Shown here piece by piece: positions 1 to 10,803 of a DNA stretch of 64,000 nucleotides. The stretch comes from Heliopora coerulea (taxonomy: Eukaryota > Cnidaria > Anthozoa > Scleralcyonacea > Helioporidae), in contig JASJOG010000170.1 in the NCBI GenBank assembly GCA_030142905.1, positions 495,001 to 559,000 of the forward strand, in the 5' to 3' direction. The notes beneath the pieces were generated by a model that saw only the letters and a list, made by a program, of their open reading frames with translations, was not told the origin of the DNA and made no database searches. Position 1 is the stretch's first letter. Each line of letters starts with the position of its first letter. A program made the position numbers and the translations under genes.

Positions 1-1865
1 TAATTGAAGGCACATATAAAAAAGTTACTTTCTTTGACGCAACTGTCTTCTTAAACATGTGAAACGTGTCGTGGTTTGAAAGAAATTTATGTTAACAAAT
101 GAAGAGTCTGCCATAGCTAGCTTTGTTTGCATCTGTTTCTGTAAAGATTATCACTGAAGCAATTAAAGGTGTCAAAGGTTGATTTCGTTAATTGTCCTAA
201 ATATAACTTGGGAGTGTGAGTCGAAAATGTACTGCAGCGAGTAGGGATTCCCTTTAATAAAAGCTTTTTGTAAGACGAAAATGTTTTTAGGCTTTACAAG
301 TATATCTGAAAACACTATCGTTTTAGCTAAAATATTAACACACTGAAATGTTTTTATGTCGACATAACAAGCATATCTTAAAACACTGTCGGGATCTTGT
401 GAAGTCTTTTTAGGGACAAGAAATCCGTGATTGTAGTTTTCATTTAGTTTAGGTTATACAATATATAACCAAAAGGTTGTTTCAAATAGTTGTCATTCAC
501 TACTGCTTTCCATATTATTGTAAGGTCACCATAAACCATCAGAAATACCGCGTTTTGAGCACGCTTTGCGATAGCTGTAAGTATTTTGTTTTTGCACTGG
601 CTGGCACACATGACTAGTCTTCCTCATTGAAGTCCGTTAAGGGCCACCCCACAGGGGTTCAGTGTTATTATAAGAGGAAATCGGATTACTCTGAGAATAC
701 CAGTTGTGTTTGGTGAAGTCAAACTGGGGCAACTTCCTTGTCATACGTAAGGAATACTAGGCAGTTACTTTCGATCAAACAAAAGGAAATGTATACTGAT
801 TAAGTATGGTAATTTTTGAGCGTCAGAAAAATCCCTTTCAAAACCCAACTCACCTTAAACAACAGCACTGAAAATAGAACTATTTCTAAAACTCTAAGTG
901 TTACTTTCCATGGTCGGTGATCAAGCTGCTGTGTAGAGATGACGTATTTTTGTCTTCCCGAAGACTGACTTTCGTATGGTTTGCGGCCAAGTCATCTCAA
1001 ACTGTTTGCTATTGTTGTTACAGAATCATGACTATATTAGTCTTGAATGACAGAGTCAGTTTAAGATCTTTACCAATCGTTTACGATATTTGGCCACACG
1101 AGCTGCGACTTAAATAAAAGGTATTTCCACTCGCTTTCTATTGATTGCGAATTTCGCGTAATCTTTCTGATCACAGTCTGGTGCCTGGGCATACGTAAAG
1201 CGATTGACCGTGTGGTTGCACTTAGCAACACCGCTGGTAAACTTGATGCTGATACGTGGGCTCCAGACTCTTCAGTTCAGATAAGCGCGGGAAACTTTGT
1301 TGTGTCCTATCGAGATTCGACTGCTGAACTCGTTTCTCCCAAATACGAGAGAACCACTATAAAGACAAGGTCAGTAATACTTATATGACTTCGCTGGTAA
1401 CATTCTTTAATGTGCTGAGTTTACTCAACCACAAATTTCACAAACCATTGTAAAAGATAATGATGAATATCTGAGTGTAGCTTAGTCTTGAGTCTCTCAG
1501 CCTTCTAGAGTCTAGCTTCAGCGATTACCACTCACATCATCCAGAAAGACACTGATGAAGTACTCAATATATAGTCAAAGTACGTTTTGTCTAAGGATTA
1601 CGATTCGTGTTAGAGTTAAGGTTAGGATTCGTGGAGAGGTTAGACTAGAGTCAGAAAGAGTTCAAAATACGGTGTCTTGTAGGGCTGTGTGCAGCGTAAA
1701 GCTTTTTGCATTATAGTTTTTACAATTGGCTAAATGTAGTATATATGTTCAGGCTTAAGTCACAAAAATGTCATATTCCTGGACATTTTCTGATATCACT
1801 CAAGGTATTTTCTTACTGCACGAAACCCAGACACAAAGTTCATCCCTAGTTCTTCCTGAAACAAC
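1..1865. other. Intergenic, no gene recognised
   Basis: AT-rich sequence with only short open frames of under 70 codons that have no recognisable motif. No repeat boundary was found before the transposon that starts at 1868. Confidence 0.6.
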
Positions 1866-1867
1866 TA

Positions 1868-1915
1868 CACTGCGTCTGAAGTTATTATGCAAGAGTAATA
1901 ATTCGAAATATATTT
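1868..1915 (+). repeat. Left terminal inverted repeat of Tc1-type element
   Basis: About 48 bp that match the reverse complement of 3401-3448 with a single obvious difference (AGTAATAA against AGTGATAA). It starts directly after a TA dinucleotide. Confidence 0.93.
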
Positions 1916-2169
1916 TTATGCATTTTTTAAAACCTCATAGCAGTCACATATAAAATAAATTGATATACAAGAAACTATATTTACTTGTGTGTTTAGTTGT
2001 TTCGGGCCTTGCTAAAGTATTTCTTAGAAAAAATTTAAATTTCGGTGTCTGAAGGTATTATGCAAATGGTTTGGCTGATCAAACTAACTGAAGTTAATTC
2101 ATTCTTCACGACCATGCAGAAACCAATTTATCATTCTATTTATTTTAAACACCAAATAGCGGATTCATT

Positions 2170-3239
2170 TTACATGTTAATGTATCCTCCTTTCTTATCT
2201 ATTATTTTAAATAATCGATCATCCATTGAATTTGTGAGTGACTTCACTGTTTCAGGCTTGATTGATTGAGTTGCTTTTTTAATTGCCTCCCACAAGTCTG
2301 ATTTGTTACTGTATTGTTTACCACCACTATATAGCTCTCTCTTTACCAGTGCCCACATGTTTTCAATTGGATTTAGATCAGGGGAGGAAGATGGCCATTT
2401 CATTAATTTACTTCCTGTTAACCCTTTTCTCGCCAAAAAGTCAGAAGTACTCCGTGACGCATGAGAGGGGGCATTGTCTTGCATGAACACACAGTCCTTT
2501 TTAAGTTTTCGACTTTGAGACTTGTACCATTTGAAGAATGTGCCTTCCAATAATGCACAATAGTTGTCGCTGTTTAACTTAACTCCCTCATCCACTTTAA
2601 AGGGACCAATTACTTTGTCATCGACAATCCCTGCCCATATCATGATTCCACCACCTCCTTGTTGTCTCCTTAGCCTTGGAGGAGCTTCCTTATCACAGAG
2701 AACCCAGCCTTTAGACCAACCATCTGGACCATCAAGAGTCACCCGTGATTCATCTGTAAAAACTACCTTGCTAAAATCAGTCTTCAAGTTTTCTCTGGCC
2801 CAATCCAAACGCTTTTGCTTGTGTGTTTTATTTAGAGGAGGTCTGCCAACTGATTTCTTGACCGTGCTCATTGTTTGAAGGATTCTACACCTTTTATCAC
2901 TTTCACTCCTGATATTCCTGCCTTGTCAAACACTTCTGCACTACTGAGTAGTGGATGCTTTGTAACAATTTGCTTCAATTTACGGTTTTCTCTGTCACTA
3001 ATGTTCTTAAATCCCTTTTCTTTGCTTCTCACTCTCTTTTTGTTTACGTCTTCCATTGCATTCTTAACTGTTCGATGGTCTCGTCGTAGTATCTTTGAAA
3101 TTTCTAATGTTGTTTTCCCTCTGGCTAATAACTGCACAATTCCTTTTTCTCTGTTGCTGATGAGTCCTTCTTTCTGCCCATGTTGACTTTTAACCAAGAG
3201 ATCGGCTACAGTACAGGATTTATATAGTAGTGCTAGCAC
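2170..3239 (-). pseudogene. Tc1-type transposase, one frameshift
   Basis: This encodes the cut-and-paste transposase of the surrounding element. Reading leftward, 3239 to 2868 gives an N-terminal part with paired helix-turn-helix character (EISKILRRDHRTVKNAM). 2871 to 2170 gives the catalytic part, with the first Asp in FTDES, the second Asp in QDNAPSH and the Glu in SPDLNPIENMW. I count 37 residues between the second Asp and the Glu, so a DD37E spacing rather than the DD34E usual for Tc1. The two parts lie in different frames. Loss of one base in the T run near 2892-2895 (an A run on the coding strand) would explain the shift. Otherwise the reading frame is complete and ends ...KKGGYINM. The second frame has an ATG overlapping the first stop, so two separate proteins cannot be excluded, but a broken single gene is far likelier. 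Confidence 0.9.
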
Positions 3240-3400
3240 ACTTGCATAATAAATTCAGACACTGCTTTTCTAATTAGATGATTGTTTTGGGAATAAATTG
3301 GACCAATCTTTGTAATGCGAAAGAAGATGAACTGCTATTACTTGCTTGTACATTGCTTTGTTATATGCATGACTGCTACGGGGCTATGCAAAGCCCATAC

Positions 3401-3448
3401 AAATATATTTCGAATTATCACTCTTGCATAATAACTTCAGACGCAGTG
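3401..3448 (-). repeat. Right terminal inverted repeat of Tc1-type element
   Basis: Mirror of 1868-1915, ending directly before TA at 3449-3450. An inner repeat copy with the core TTGCATAATAAATTC lies at 3242-3265, just upstream of the transposase start. Confidence 0.93.
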
Positions 3449-3450
3449 TA

Positions 3451-6400
3451 AAATGTGCGTTGACAGTTTACAACTAAAAGCTAATCCTGACACAAGCCCT
3501 TACCCAAACCTTTACCCACAACACTACAGTATGCACAGTGTTTAGTGCAGCTGAAACCTTACTCAAAACTGTACAACAGGATGTTTTTAGCCAGTTGGGC
3601 AGGTCCGTCGAATTCCGTAGGCTTTTTACATTAGATTGAACTGCTTGGTACTTTGGTAGGTCCTTATGGTTAAGACTGTGATGGTTAAGTTTGTGATGGC
3701 AGCAAGTAGTTTTTCTTTCTAAAATTGTAGAAGTGGTCAGGTGGGAAAATAATAGAATATTGTATATATTTCGAAGTATATTGCATTTTTCGCCCCGTCA
3801 AAGTTTAAGGCATGTGTGGAGTACATTTGACACCACTGTTGTGAACCAGTTGAACTGGTAACTTTTACTCTACCATGAAAATGGATGTACAACATTGGTT
3901 GGAACATCTCAAACACAAACTCTCACTCAATTGCATGATAAAAGAAAGAACCAGAGAAAACGGTAATAGAATTAAAAAAAAGAAAAGAAAATCTCTACCG
4001 CTCAAAAACTGGTGCGCAAAGCGATGCTTCGTTTTTAAAATGAGAATAGCTAATGAGTCGCAACGCATGAAGAACAGGCTCAAGGTACTTGAACATGCCA
4101 AGACTAGTGATTGACTAGTAAAACTTGGTATTTACTTGAGGATGTCGCATATGACAGTTGGAAACCACAGCTATGCATCGGATTTTAAAAACATAATTTT
4201 TTTTGTTTACTCTTCCGACGATGCTGCAGTTTTCTCGTGGAAACAACCACTTGAGGTGTGATATTTTTCATCACTGAGCTTGAAAAATAAACTCGTGAAT
4301 GGATATTTTAGTATCCAATATGGTTTCTCGGATTGGAAAGTATCTTGCAATTATTCTCATTGTCTTGTAGTGTAAAGAGCTTCATAGCCAACGTCATGGT
4401 CGATATTGAACCTGTAAGTTACAACCTCTTCCCAATGCAGTACAAAAAGATATCGACAGATATCGTATTGAAATATGTAATGCTACAAAACGCCGTTAAC
4501 ACTTGCTCTGTCAGACGCATTCGTGAAAATAAGTTACCACAGTTTATGCCGAAAAAACGTGGGATTCTAGCAGTCTGCGTAAGTGCTTGAGAGTTTGATG
4601 TAGAAAACGCTTTTGGTAGGTTTTCCCTTCACATTTCCGTGAAGTCGTATGTTTGGTATTGCAGAACATTTAAACTTTTGCTTCATTGTAAAAAACAATT
4701 GCAACGCAGTTACCAATTTTGTGTTACAGCTTGGAAGTTTCTTCGAAGGACTGATGACTCAACTTTTGCTAATGCTTACTAAATAGGCATGAGAAATGTC
4801 AGCCAATTTTGGCTTCCGAACAAAAAAAAATGCTTTACTGAAATAACACCGAGTCTGCATTGGTTCTTCACCGACCAATATCGACAAAGACAATGACATA
4901 AATGTCCTCACATTACAAGGTCTCCATTAGTGAAACCATTCTTTACTTTGAAACGGTTATAGAAAAGGAACACGGTGGACTTGTTTTAGGAAATTGAAAG
5001 TAGTTTGACTACATCTAAGTTGTGTCTAAACTCGCAATAGCAAAAACCGTGACAGCATGTTAGTTGATAAAATTTAATACTAATTTCCTTGGCTTAATTT
5101 GTCTTCAGAATTTTTCGCTGTCATCTGCGTCGAAGCTCACGGCACTTTCATCGCATTGTCTTCATTAATTAAACACGACCATGTCAATTAGCATTCACTC
5201 GTGAAACCCGAGAGCTTAACTTTCACGAAAACTTTTTGCGTAACAGTTGATTTACATTGAATATTAGAAGGTGCTTTCACCAGTCTTTCTTCTTTGGGTC
5301 ATAAGTCGTCTTTGATTTTTCACTGAAGTTTGCCATAAACGAGGATGCCGTGAAGACTATAGCTGATGTATGCTAAATTGAAACGTAGTTTCCGAGCCGA
5401 GTTTCATTGCAATTCTTGCGATTGGTCACATCTGTCTTTCAATTTCAAACAACTTGTGTTTATTCCACTTAACAGGTAGCTCCATTTTCATTCTTTCCAG
5501 TTTTTCGTGAATTTAAAGGGATAAAATTGGGACGACTTATTGTATATTCATGACGGCACTCATACATATAAAAAGGCTTCGTATCTTTCCTCGATCAAAT
5601 CTTGTGTTGAGAGTTTTCCACGATTGTCGATAAATCTTCTTATCTGAAGACTTATATTCGATTCGCCTCCCTGTCTCAAAGTTGTAATGGCGCTCTTGGT
5701 AGAATTCTCGACGGAGCGAAGAACGCATCTTCGAATTCTTTGTAATCGTGCGCGTCCTTCTTGTGCTGGAATAAAAGAGCGGGCAAATGCATGTGGTAAT
5801 TTAAAACTACATTTATGCGTGCACTGCGTTTAGGGTTTATGAATTGGTTCAACTTTGTTTTAGAATCCAATAAGACGTAGGATGTTTGATATCTCAATCC
5901 TGTGTTACTTATGAATTTATCTATAAACTGTGGGATCAACTGTACAATGAAGCTTTTCATAATCGAGGCCAAACGAAAACTACATTAAGAAGCGTTATGG
6001 AAAATGGACGGCTGGCTCTTTAATCATAACATTTAAGGCCTTCTTCTGATGACAGCTGCATGTGTAATATCTGTGGATCCCATTTACACTGGCCTTCCGA
6101 GCAAATTAAATTTCTCACGACTCAAAGAAAGGACCATGAAAAATGTATCCTTTATACATAAATTATTGAATTGTGAGTACATCTCGGCATAGATTGGATA
6201 GACGAAGGATTAGTCTGCTTGCTGAAAAGCAACTGGTTTACATTTCATTAACAACTGACCGTTTGAAAGAGTCCTAAAGTAAACCGTGTATTCATTAAAA
6301 ATTTTCTCGCTCTCCTTAGTGCGGTCACTTGCATGGAGTTTCGTATAGAAATGCTTTTTGTGGTCTTAAGAAAACTTATAGGAAGTTTCCCGACTAAGCC

Positions 6401-7140
6401 TGCTGGATTGGAAGTTGGCTTCGTTGAAATAATTATCTTGAGAATTGTAGTGAAACATTAAAGGAAACACAGGATAAAATTTTGAGCCTAAAATTCATTA
6501 ATGATTAGTAATTATGGAAATGTTTCAACCTCATATGAATATGATCTCTTTTGTCCTCCACATTTCTCCTCGATTCATCAGTGAATAAAGTAGAGAATCA
6601 CGAGTAGGGATTAAAAATTCCCGAAAAATTAAATCTTGTGTTTTCTTATAGGAATAAAATACAAGTGGAAGAACGTAGAAGTAATAACACTTCATTTATT
6701 ATTGATCACGAACTTCAGAATATTTTGCGAATAATCATATATGGACAAAAACTTCCTTTTTATTCATAACCAAAACGCAATAGATTGAATAGTTTCTGGT
6801 ACATCACTTTACAAGGCTCGAATTTCGTATTTCTCGAGAATAAGTTTCTCAAAGCAAAATTGACGATGGATCTTTTGAGTAACAGCTCTGTATTATTCTA
6901 ATAACTCTAGATAGACAACGCAGCTTTTGAACTTGTAATGTTTGGGAAGTACTTGGAGAAGTTACCGCGCCAGATTTCCTATGAATTCACCTTTCAATTC
7001 GCGAAAATTGATATACGTGTAGAGGCGAACTTGGGAAGATTTAGATAATCTCCTCTTATTGGGATACCCGTCTTTAGTTTGTGTCACAAGGAGCAGGTTT
7101 TCTTTAAATTTCTACGCTATTTGTGGTGTTTGAGATGAAT
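3451..7140. other. Non-coding stretch; probable intron or 3' flank of the bHLH gene
   Basis: No convincing gene. At 3865-4114 both strands are open, which argues for chance. On the minus strand 5972-5537 there are two overlapping frames (ends ...FEDAFF and REFYQERHYN...) that would join by a frameshift, but I recognise no family. Part of 5-7.1 kb may be an intron or the 3' region of the bHLH gene at 7144-7626. I searched for a second exon and found none I could defend. Confidence 0.4.
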
Positions 7141-7143
7141 GCA

Positions 7144-7626
7144 TTAACTTACCAAATCCAAACTTGGAAACCACGCTGCCGAACCGTTTACTGTCGCACT
7201 TTGTAGAACTTCCAATTTACTAACATCCGTCAACTGGAGATTTGGATTCTTGCTGGCTTGGTTTAGCAGTTGTTGCAGGTGCCTAATGTACTCAATTGCA
7301 CTTCGCAAAGTTTTTACTTTGCTTAATTTCTTATTCTTTGGGTCAGTTGGGACGTGTTTCCTAAGTCTCAAGAAGCCGTCGTTGACAAGCTTTACCCTTC
7401 TCCGTTCCCTTGCGTTTCTCCGAGCTACCACCTCCGGTTCTTTTTGCTTAACGGTTGTCCGAGTGGAATTGGAACGCCTTCGACGACTTGGAACAAGGAC
7501 AGGTGGATTTATCCCAGCTTCTTTCTTTTTTGAGTCCATTGTGTTGTCCAATGAAGATTTGGTTTCGAATTCCGAAGGAACCACGCTGCTCAAATCTTCT
7601 TGCTTTACTTCGACTTCTTCGGGCAT
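7144..7626 (-). CDS. Achaete-scute-like bHLH transcription factor (exon 1 or whole)
   Basis: A nuclear DNA-binding factor of the proneural achaete-scute class, which pairs with E proteins on E-box sites and drives neural or stinging-cell fates in known animals. The frame has 160 codons from the ATG at 7626. The basic region (ARRNARERRRVKLVND), helix 1 (GFLRLRKHVP), a loop with NKKLSKVKTL and helix 2 (RSAIEYIRHLQQLL) lie at about residues 67-122. The RVKLVN and SKVKTLRSAIEYIR segments are the family signature. The N-terminus is acidic, then basic (SRRRRS). The frame ends at 7144, but GTAAGT sits at 7152-7147 directly after ...SLDL, so splicing to another exon is possible. The usual achaete-scute C-terminal tail ending in Trp-Phe is not seen here. 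There is no neighbouring gene on this strand within 10 kb. Confidence 0.87.
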   Translation of the reverse strand: MPEEVEVKQEDLSSVVPSEFETKSSLDNTMDSKKKEAGINPPVLVPSRRRRSNSTRTTVKQKEPEVVARRNARERRRVKLVNDGFLRLRKHVPTDPKNKKLSKVKTLRSAIEYIRHLQQLLNQASKNPNLQLTDVSKLEVLQSATVNGSAAWFPSLDLVS

Positions 7627-7689
7627 GTTTGTCGATCGATTTGCAGTGTAGTTCTCCAGCCAATGGAAACATACTTATTTTCAGAGTAA

Positions 7690-7696
7690 TTATATA
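7690..7696 (-). promoter_or_regulatory. TATA box of the bHLH gene
   Basis: TATATAA on the minus strand, 64 bp upstream of the ATG at 7626, which would leave a leader of about 35-40 nt. A CCAAT-type sequence lies between it and the ATG. Confidence 0.55.
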
Positions 7697-7709
7697 CTAA
7701 ATGGATCCA

Positions 7710-7717
7710 TGACGTAA
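7710..7717 (+). promoter_or_regulatory. CRE/AP-1-like site upstream of the bHLH TATA box
   Basis: TGACGTAA lies 14 bp upstream of the TATA box at 7690-7696. It matches the CREB/ATF half-palindrome class. Function is inferred from position only. Confidence 0.3.
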
Positions 7718-7719
7718 CG

Positions 7720-9985
7720 AGAGCATTGTCTTATTGGGCCAACCACTGGCGTTAGAAAACATCAAATTACTTCAGGCTTCTCTCACCAGCGAAAATCAAC
7801 TCAGAATTAAAATAGAGCTCATCATAATGGAAACCATCTGAACTTTCTTCAGTAAGTTAAGATCGAACAGATCGTCTTCACTGAGATTTTAATTTTTTTT
7901 GTGGTTTTAGTGCGACTGTTCTTCGCTAATGAATACTTTCTCGAAACCTTGGCTTGTCGAGTAAATTATTAGTATTGCTTAAAACAAAGCACCACATGAA
8001 GACAAAGACGAATGGTTCGTTGGATTCCAACTGGCTAAGATTATTATCAATATTCTGCTTTGATTTGACCAAATACTCATCAATAGGGACCCGCTGGGGT
8101 CTTTCGTTTTCTTGAGTAAGTTTGATTGTTTGGCCATTAATCTTGGCCCGAAATCTGTGACCCTTTACGCCTTGAAACAAGTAAACAAAACTGCCCGAAG
8201 ATCGCTGATTGTCTTTCTTTAAAATTTGCCACGAAGTTATTCATCTTTCTGACGTAGAACTCTGCGTGTGTTTGAGAAGCGACCCTTTTATGCTTGTCTG
8301 ACATGCAAGGAAGTTCAATTTGTCAGTCTTTTTTCTTTCTTCGAAATATTAATATCGTTGTTGATATCACTAACTTAGAACTTAGGACGTTCATGAAAAG
8401 CGAGTCTTTGACGCTTTTCAAATAGAAAAGTTTAACAAACAGATCTTCCTGAAAGATTTGAAGTTACGCCAAAATGAATTGCTGTAAATTTACGCAAATA
8501 TTACTCGCATTTATTCATTAAGAGTGTTTCACCAAAATATTGTTCAAGGATTGTCATAATCTGACAGGGATCAACCCATTTTGGATCAAACTATTTCGCT
8601 CGGCTACCTGACGGAACTCTTAAATCTAATACAAGAAATGTTTTCTTGGTTTTAAAACCCCTGAGGATTTAGTAAAATAAAAAAACCAAAAAAGACAAAG
8701 TCGCTCTCATTTAAAGTTATTCTGAATACATCGATATTTCAAGGTTACATTCTTCTGCGATATTCATAGATTACCACCGAATATAACTTATAATGTATTT
8801 TATGAGGTCAACCACTCTAGGGATGGACCTTGGCCTTGAGCTCATTAGAATTCTTGGCAGTTCGGAGCAACGTGAGCTGTTGGAATATGAGCCCTTGGAC
8901 GTTTTCATTCGAAACTCTATTCGCGCGGTCCAGTTCATCCTCAAAGTTAGATAAATACACAAAGACACAATGCCTTGCATCCTGTTTGTGGAGGTGAAAA
9001 TAACGGGTGGAAATGAGTCTCGTGGATATGAGACGGCGACTTAATCACAGTCGCTTAATCACTTAACAAGCGAACACGATTGTGATTAATCATTGACGGA
9101 CGCTCAGCCAATAAACGCGCAGAGTTTCATCAACCGCAGGAGTCCTACTTTTGCGATAAAATCCACCTGTCGTGCACAGCAACCATGGCAGTATTAAATG
9201 TTGTTGAGTTTTCATGGACAAGGGTTAAAAGAAACTTAACCTACTGCTAGGTAGTTTCACGTAGTTCATTTTCGTATATTTTCCAGTTTAAGATTGATAT
9301 CACAAATGTGATTTGAGTTGACAGTGTGTTAAACCAAAATCTCGTTTGAAAAGTGGATATAAATTGCCAGAAAGAAGGGAATAACATTGGTTTTTCAATT
9401 GAATGAACTGATTTGTCACTGTCTGTTCCTACGTATACGGTAGTTCAATTTTACGGTTTTCCCGCATAACAAGCTGAATGTAGAAAGATAAAAACGACTG
9501 TGATTTTTTTTCTTGTCTTCTACTTGAAATGAAGCCCGAGGACAAGTCATTCGATGTCTGTAATGTCTAGAATATAAATTATAATGTAGCTCTTCAACTA
9601 TGTTGACAAAGAATCTTTGGGCAAGCATTGGGAGGGCATTATTTGCTCTATAGAGTAAAGCACAGTTTGTCAAGTTGGGTGTTCAGTATTTAAGTCGGCA
9701 CGTAATTATATTGTTTTCGAAAGGATCACCAAAGACAACCACACGTGCCATTGTGTATACAGGTTTGTTTGAAACGTTCTCTGTTGATTTTAACTGTCAC
9801 AATGCCCATTGCAAATGTTAGTTGTGGAGACGCAAGACGAAATAATATTCCTCTTTGCACCATCTCGTGTTAGCTTAGTTTTACGACGAGAAATACCGAG
9901 CCTTGATTGCCAAATAAACTCGATAAACTGTCGTACGGGTGGGAGAGTTGTACAGAGTAAACTTTTCTACAGGGTGGGAGAGAAG
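7720..9985. other. Intergenic, upstream of the bHLH gene
   Basis: No gene recognised. An open frame at 7926-8180 (minus, 84 codons) has no known motif. This stretch may hold enhancers of the bHLH gene, but nothing specific can be shown. Confidence 0.45.
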
Positions 9986-10165
9986 CAGTAATGAGAGAGA
10001 GGGAGAGAGAGGCAACCAGAGAGGAGACAAAGAGACAGGCAAATTCACTGACAGACGGATGATGGAGAGACAGGGAGAGAGGGATTGAGAGATAAAAGAA
10101 ACAGATTGAGAGAGACAGAGACAGAGACAGAGACAGAGACAGAGACAGAGACAGAGACAGAGAGA
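9986..10165. repeat. GA-rich and GACAGA microsatellite
   Basis: Imperfect GAGA tract passing into a run of GACAGA units at about 10115-10160. It abuts the 3' end of a LINE remnant on the minus strand, like a simple-sequence tail. Confidence 0.9.
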
Positions 10166-10613
10166 AATATTTATTTAAACTCGGAATCACATCAGTTTTA
10201 CAATTGCTTTTCACGTGAGCCGAAATCTATATAAAGTAAAGAATTACATAAATAATATTATCATATTTACAAATTTAATGCATAATTACTGTTGTGTGAA
10301 ATTGAAGGAGGAAACTTGATCTATGAAAAACTTTAAGTCTGTTGCTAGTCTGGCTTCTTTAGGTAGGCTATTCCATAATTTTCCAGCACTATATACAAAG
10401 CTATTTTTCAAATATTTTGTTTTAGGCCTTGGTAAGCCAATGTTATTATCTCGATCTCTAAGATTGTACCTTTCTGAATAATTACAAAAATTGCAGTAAT
10501 CTAGTAAATATGGAGGAGCCAAGCCGTTAAGCGCTTTATATACAAGAATAACTTTGTGTTGATTTCTCGTTTTATTTAGCGTTTTCCGACTCAGTTCCTC
10601 TCCAATCTCATAG
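10166..10613 (-). pseudogene. Non-LTR retrotransposon (LINE) reverse transcriptase C-terminus
   Basis: The minus-strand translation from about 10613 to 10286 gives the typical last part of a CR1/L2-like reverse transcriptase protein: EELSRKTLNKTR, then VYKALNGLAPPYL, then RYNLRDRDNN, then FVYSAGKLWNSLPKEAR and a stop at 10286. The rest of the element (endonuclease, catalytic FADD box) is missing, so this is a 5'-truncated copy, as is usual for LINEs. A short 3' untranslated part follows and ends at about 10166, where a GA microsatellite begins. The exact LINE clade cannot be told from this piece. Confidence 0.85.
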
Positions 10614-10629
10614 GATCAGATGTTATAAT

Positions 10630-10656
10630 CCTAGGGAGAGAGGGAGAGAGAGAGAG

Positions 10657-10706
<50 letters not shown>

Positions 10707-10747
10707 AGAGAGAGAGAGAGATAGAGAGAGAGAGAGTTAGAGAGAGA
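10630..10747. repeat. GA microsatellite
   Basis: Almost pure GAGA of more than 100 bp, lying between the LINE remnant and a second copy of the LINE 3' tail at 10748-10803. Confidence 0.92.
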
Positions 10748-10803
10748 GAAAAATATTTATTTAAACTCGGAATCGCATCAATTTTACAATTACTTTTCAC
10801 AAC
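10748..10803 (-). repeat. Second copy of the LINE 3' tail
   Basis: It matches 10163-10213 closely (AATATTTATTTAAACTCGG, then CATCA and TTTACAATT in both). On the minus strand both copies run directly into a CT tract, so they look like ends of two related insertions. Confidence 0.75.

Larger units (their letters stand above)
1868..3448 (-). mobile_element. Tc1-type DNA transposon, near complete
   Basis: A 1,581-bp element bounded by inverted repeats that begin CACTGCGTCTGAAG and are flanked on both sides by TA (1866-1867 and 3449-3450), the target duplication of Tc1/mariner elements. Each end carries a second, inner copy of the repeat core (about 2043-2065 and 3242-3265), so the ends have the IR/DR layout known from some Tc1 elements. 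It carries one transposase gene on the minus strand, broken by a frameshift. The ends still match over about 48 bp with only one difference noticed, so the copy is young. Confidence 0.93.

Noticed and set aside
3865..4114. Open frames of about 79 codons on both strands
   Set aside because: Overlapping on opposite strands, with no motif and no splice context.
5537..5972. Two overlapping minus frames as a second exon of the bHLH gene
   Set aside because: They need a frameshift, have no acceptor I could support, and lack the expected C-terminal tail.
6740..6800. Minus peptide ending Phe-Trp-Leu as achaete-scute tail
   Set aside because: An in-frame stop lies a few codons upstream and no acceptor precedes it.
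9870..10214. Minus frame with long Ser-Leu repeats
   Set aside because: Translation of the GA/CT microsatellite and LINE tail.
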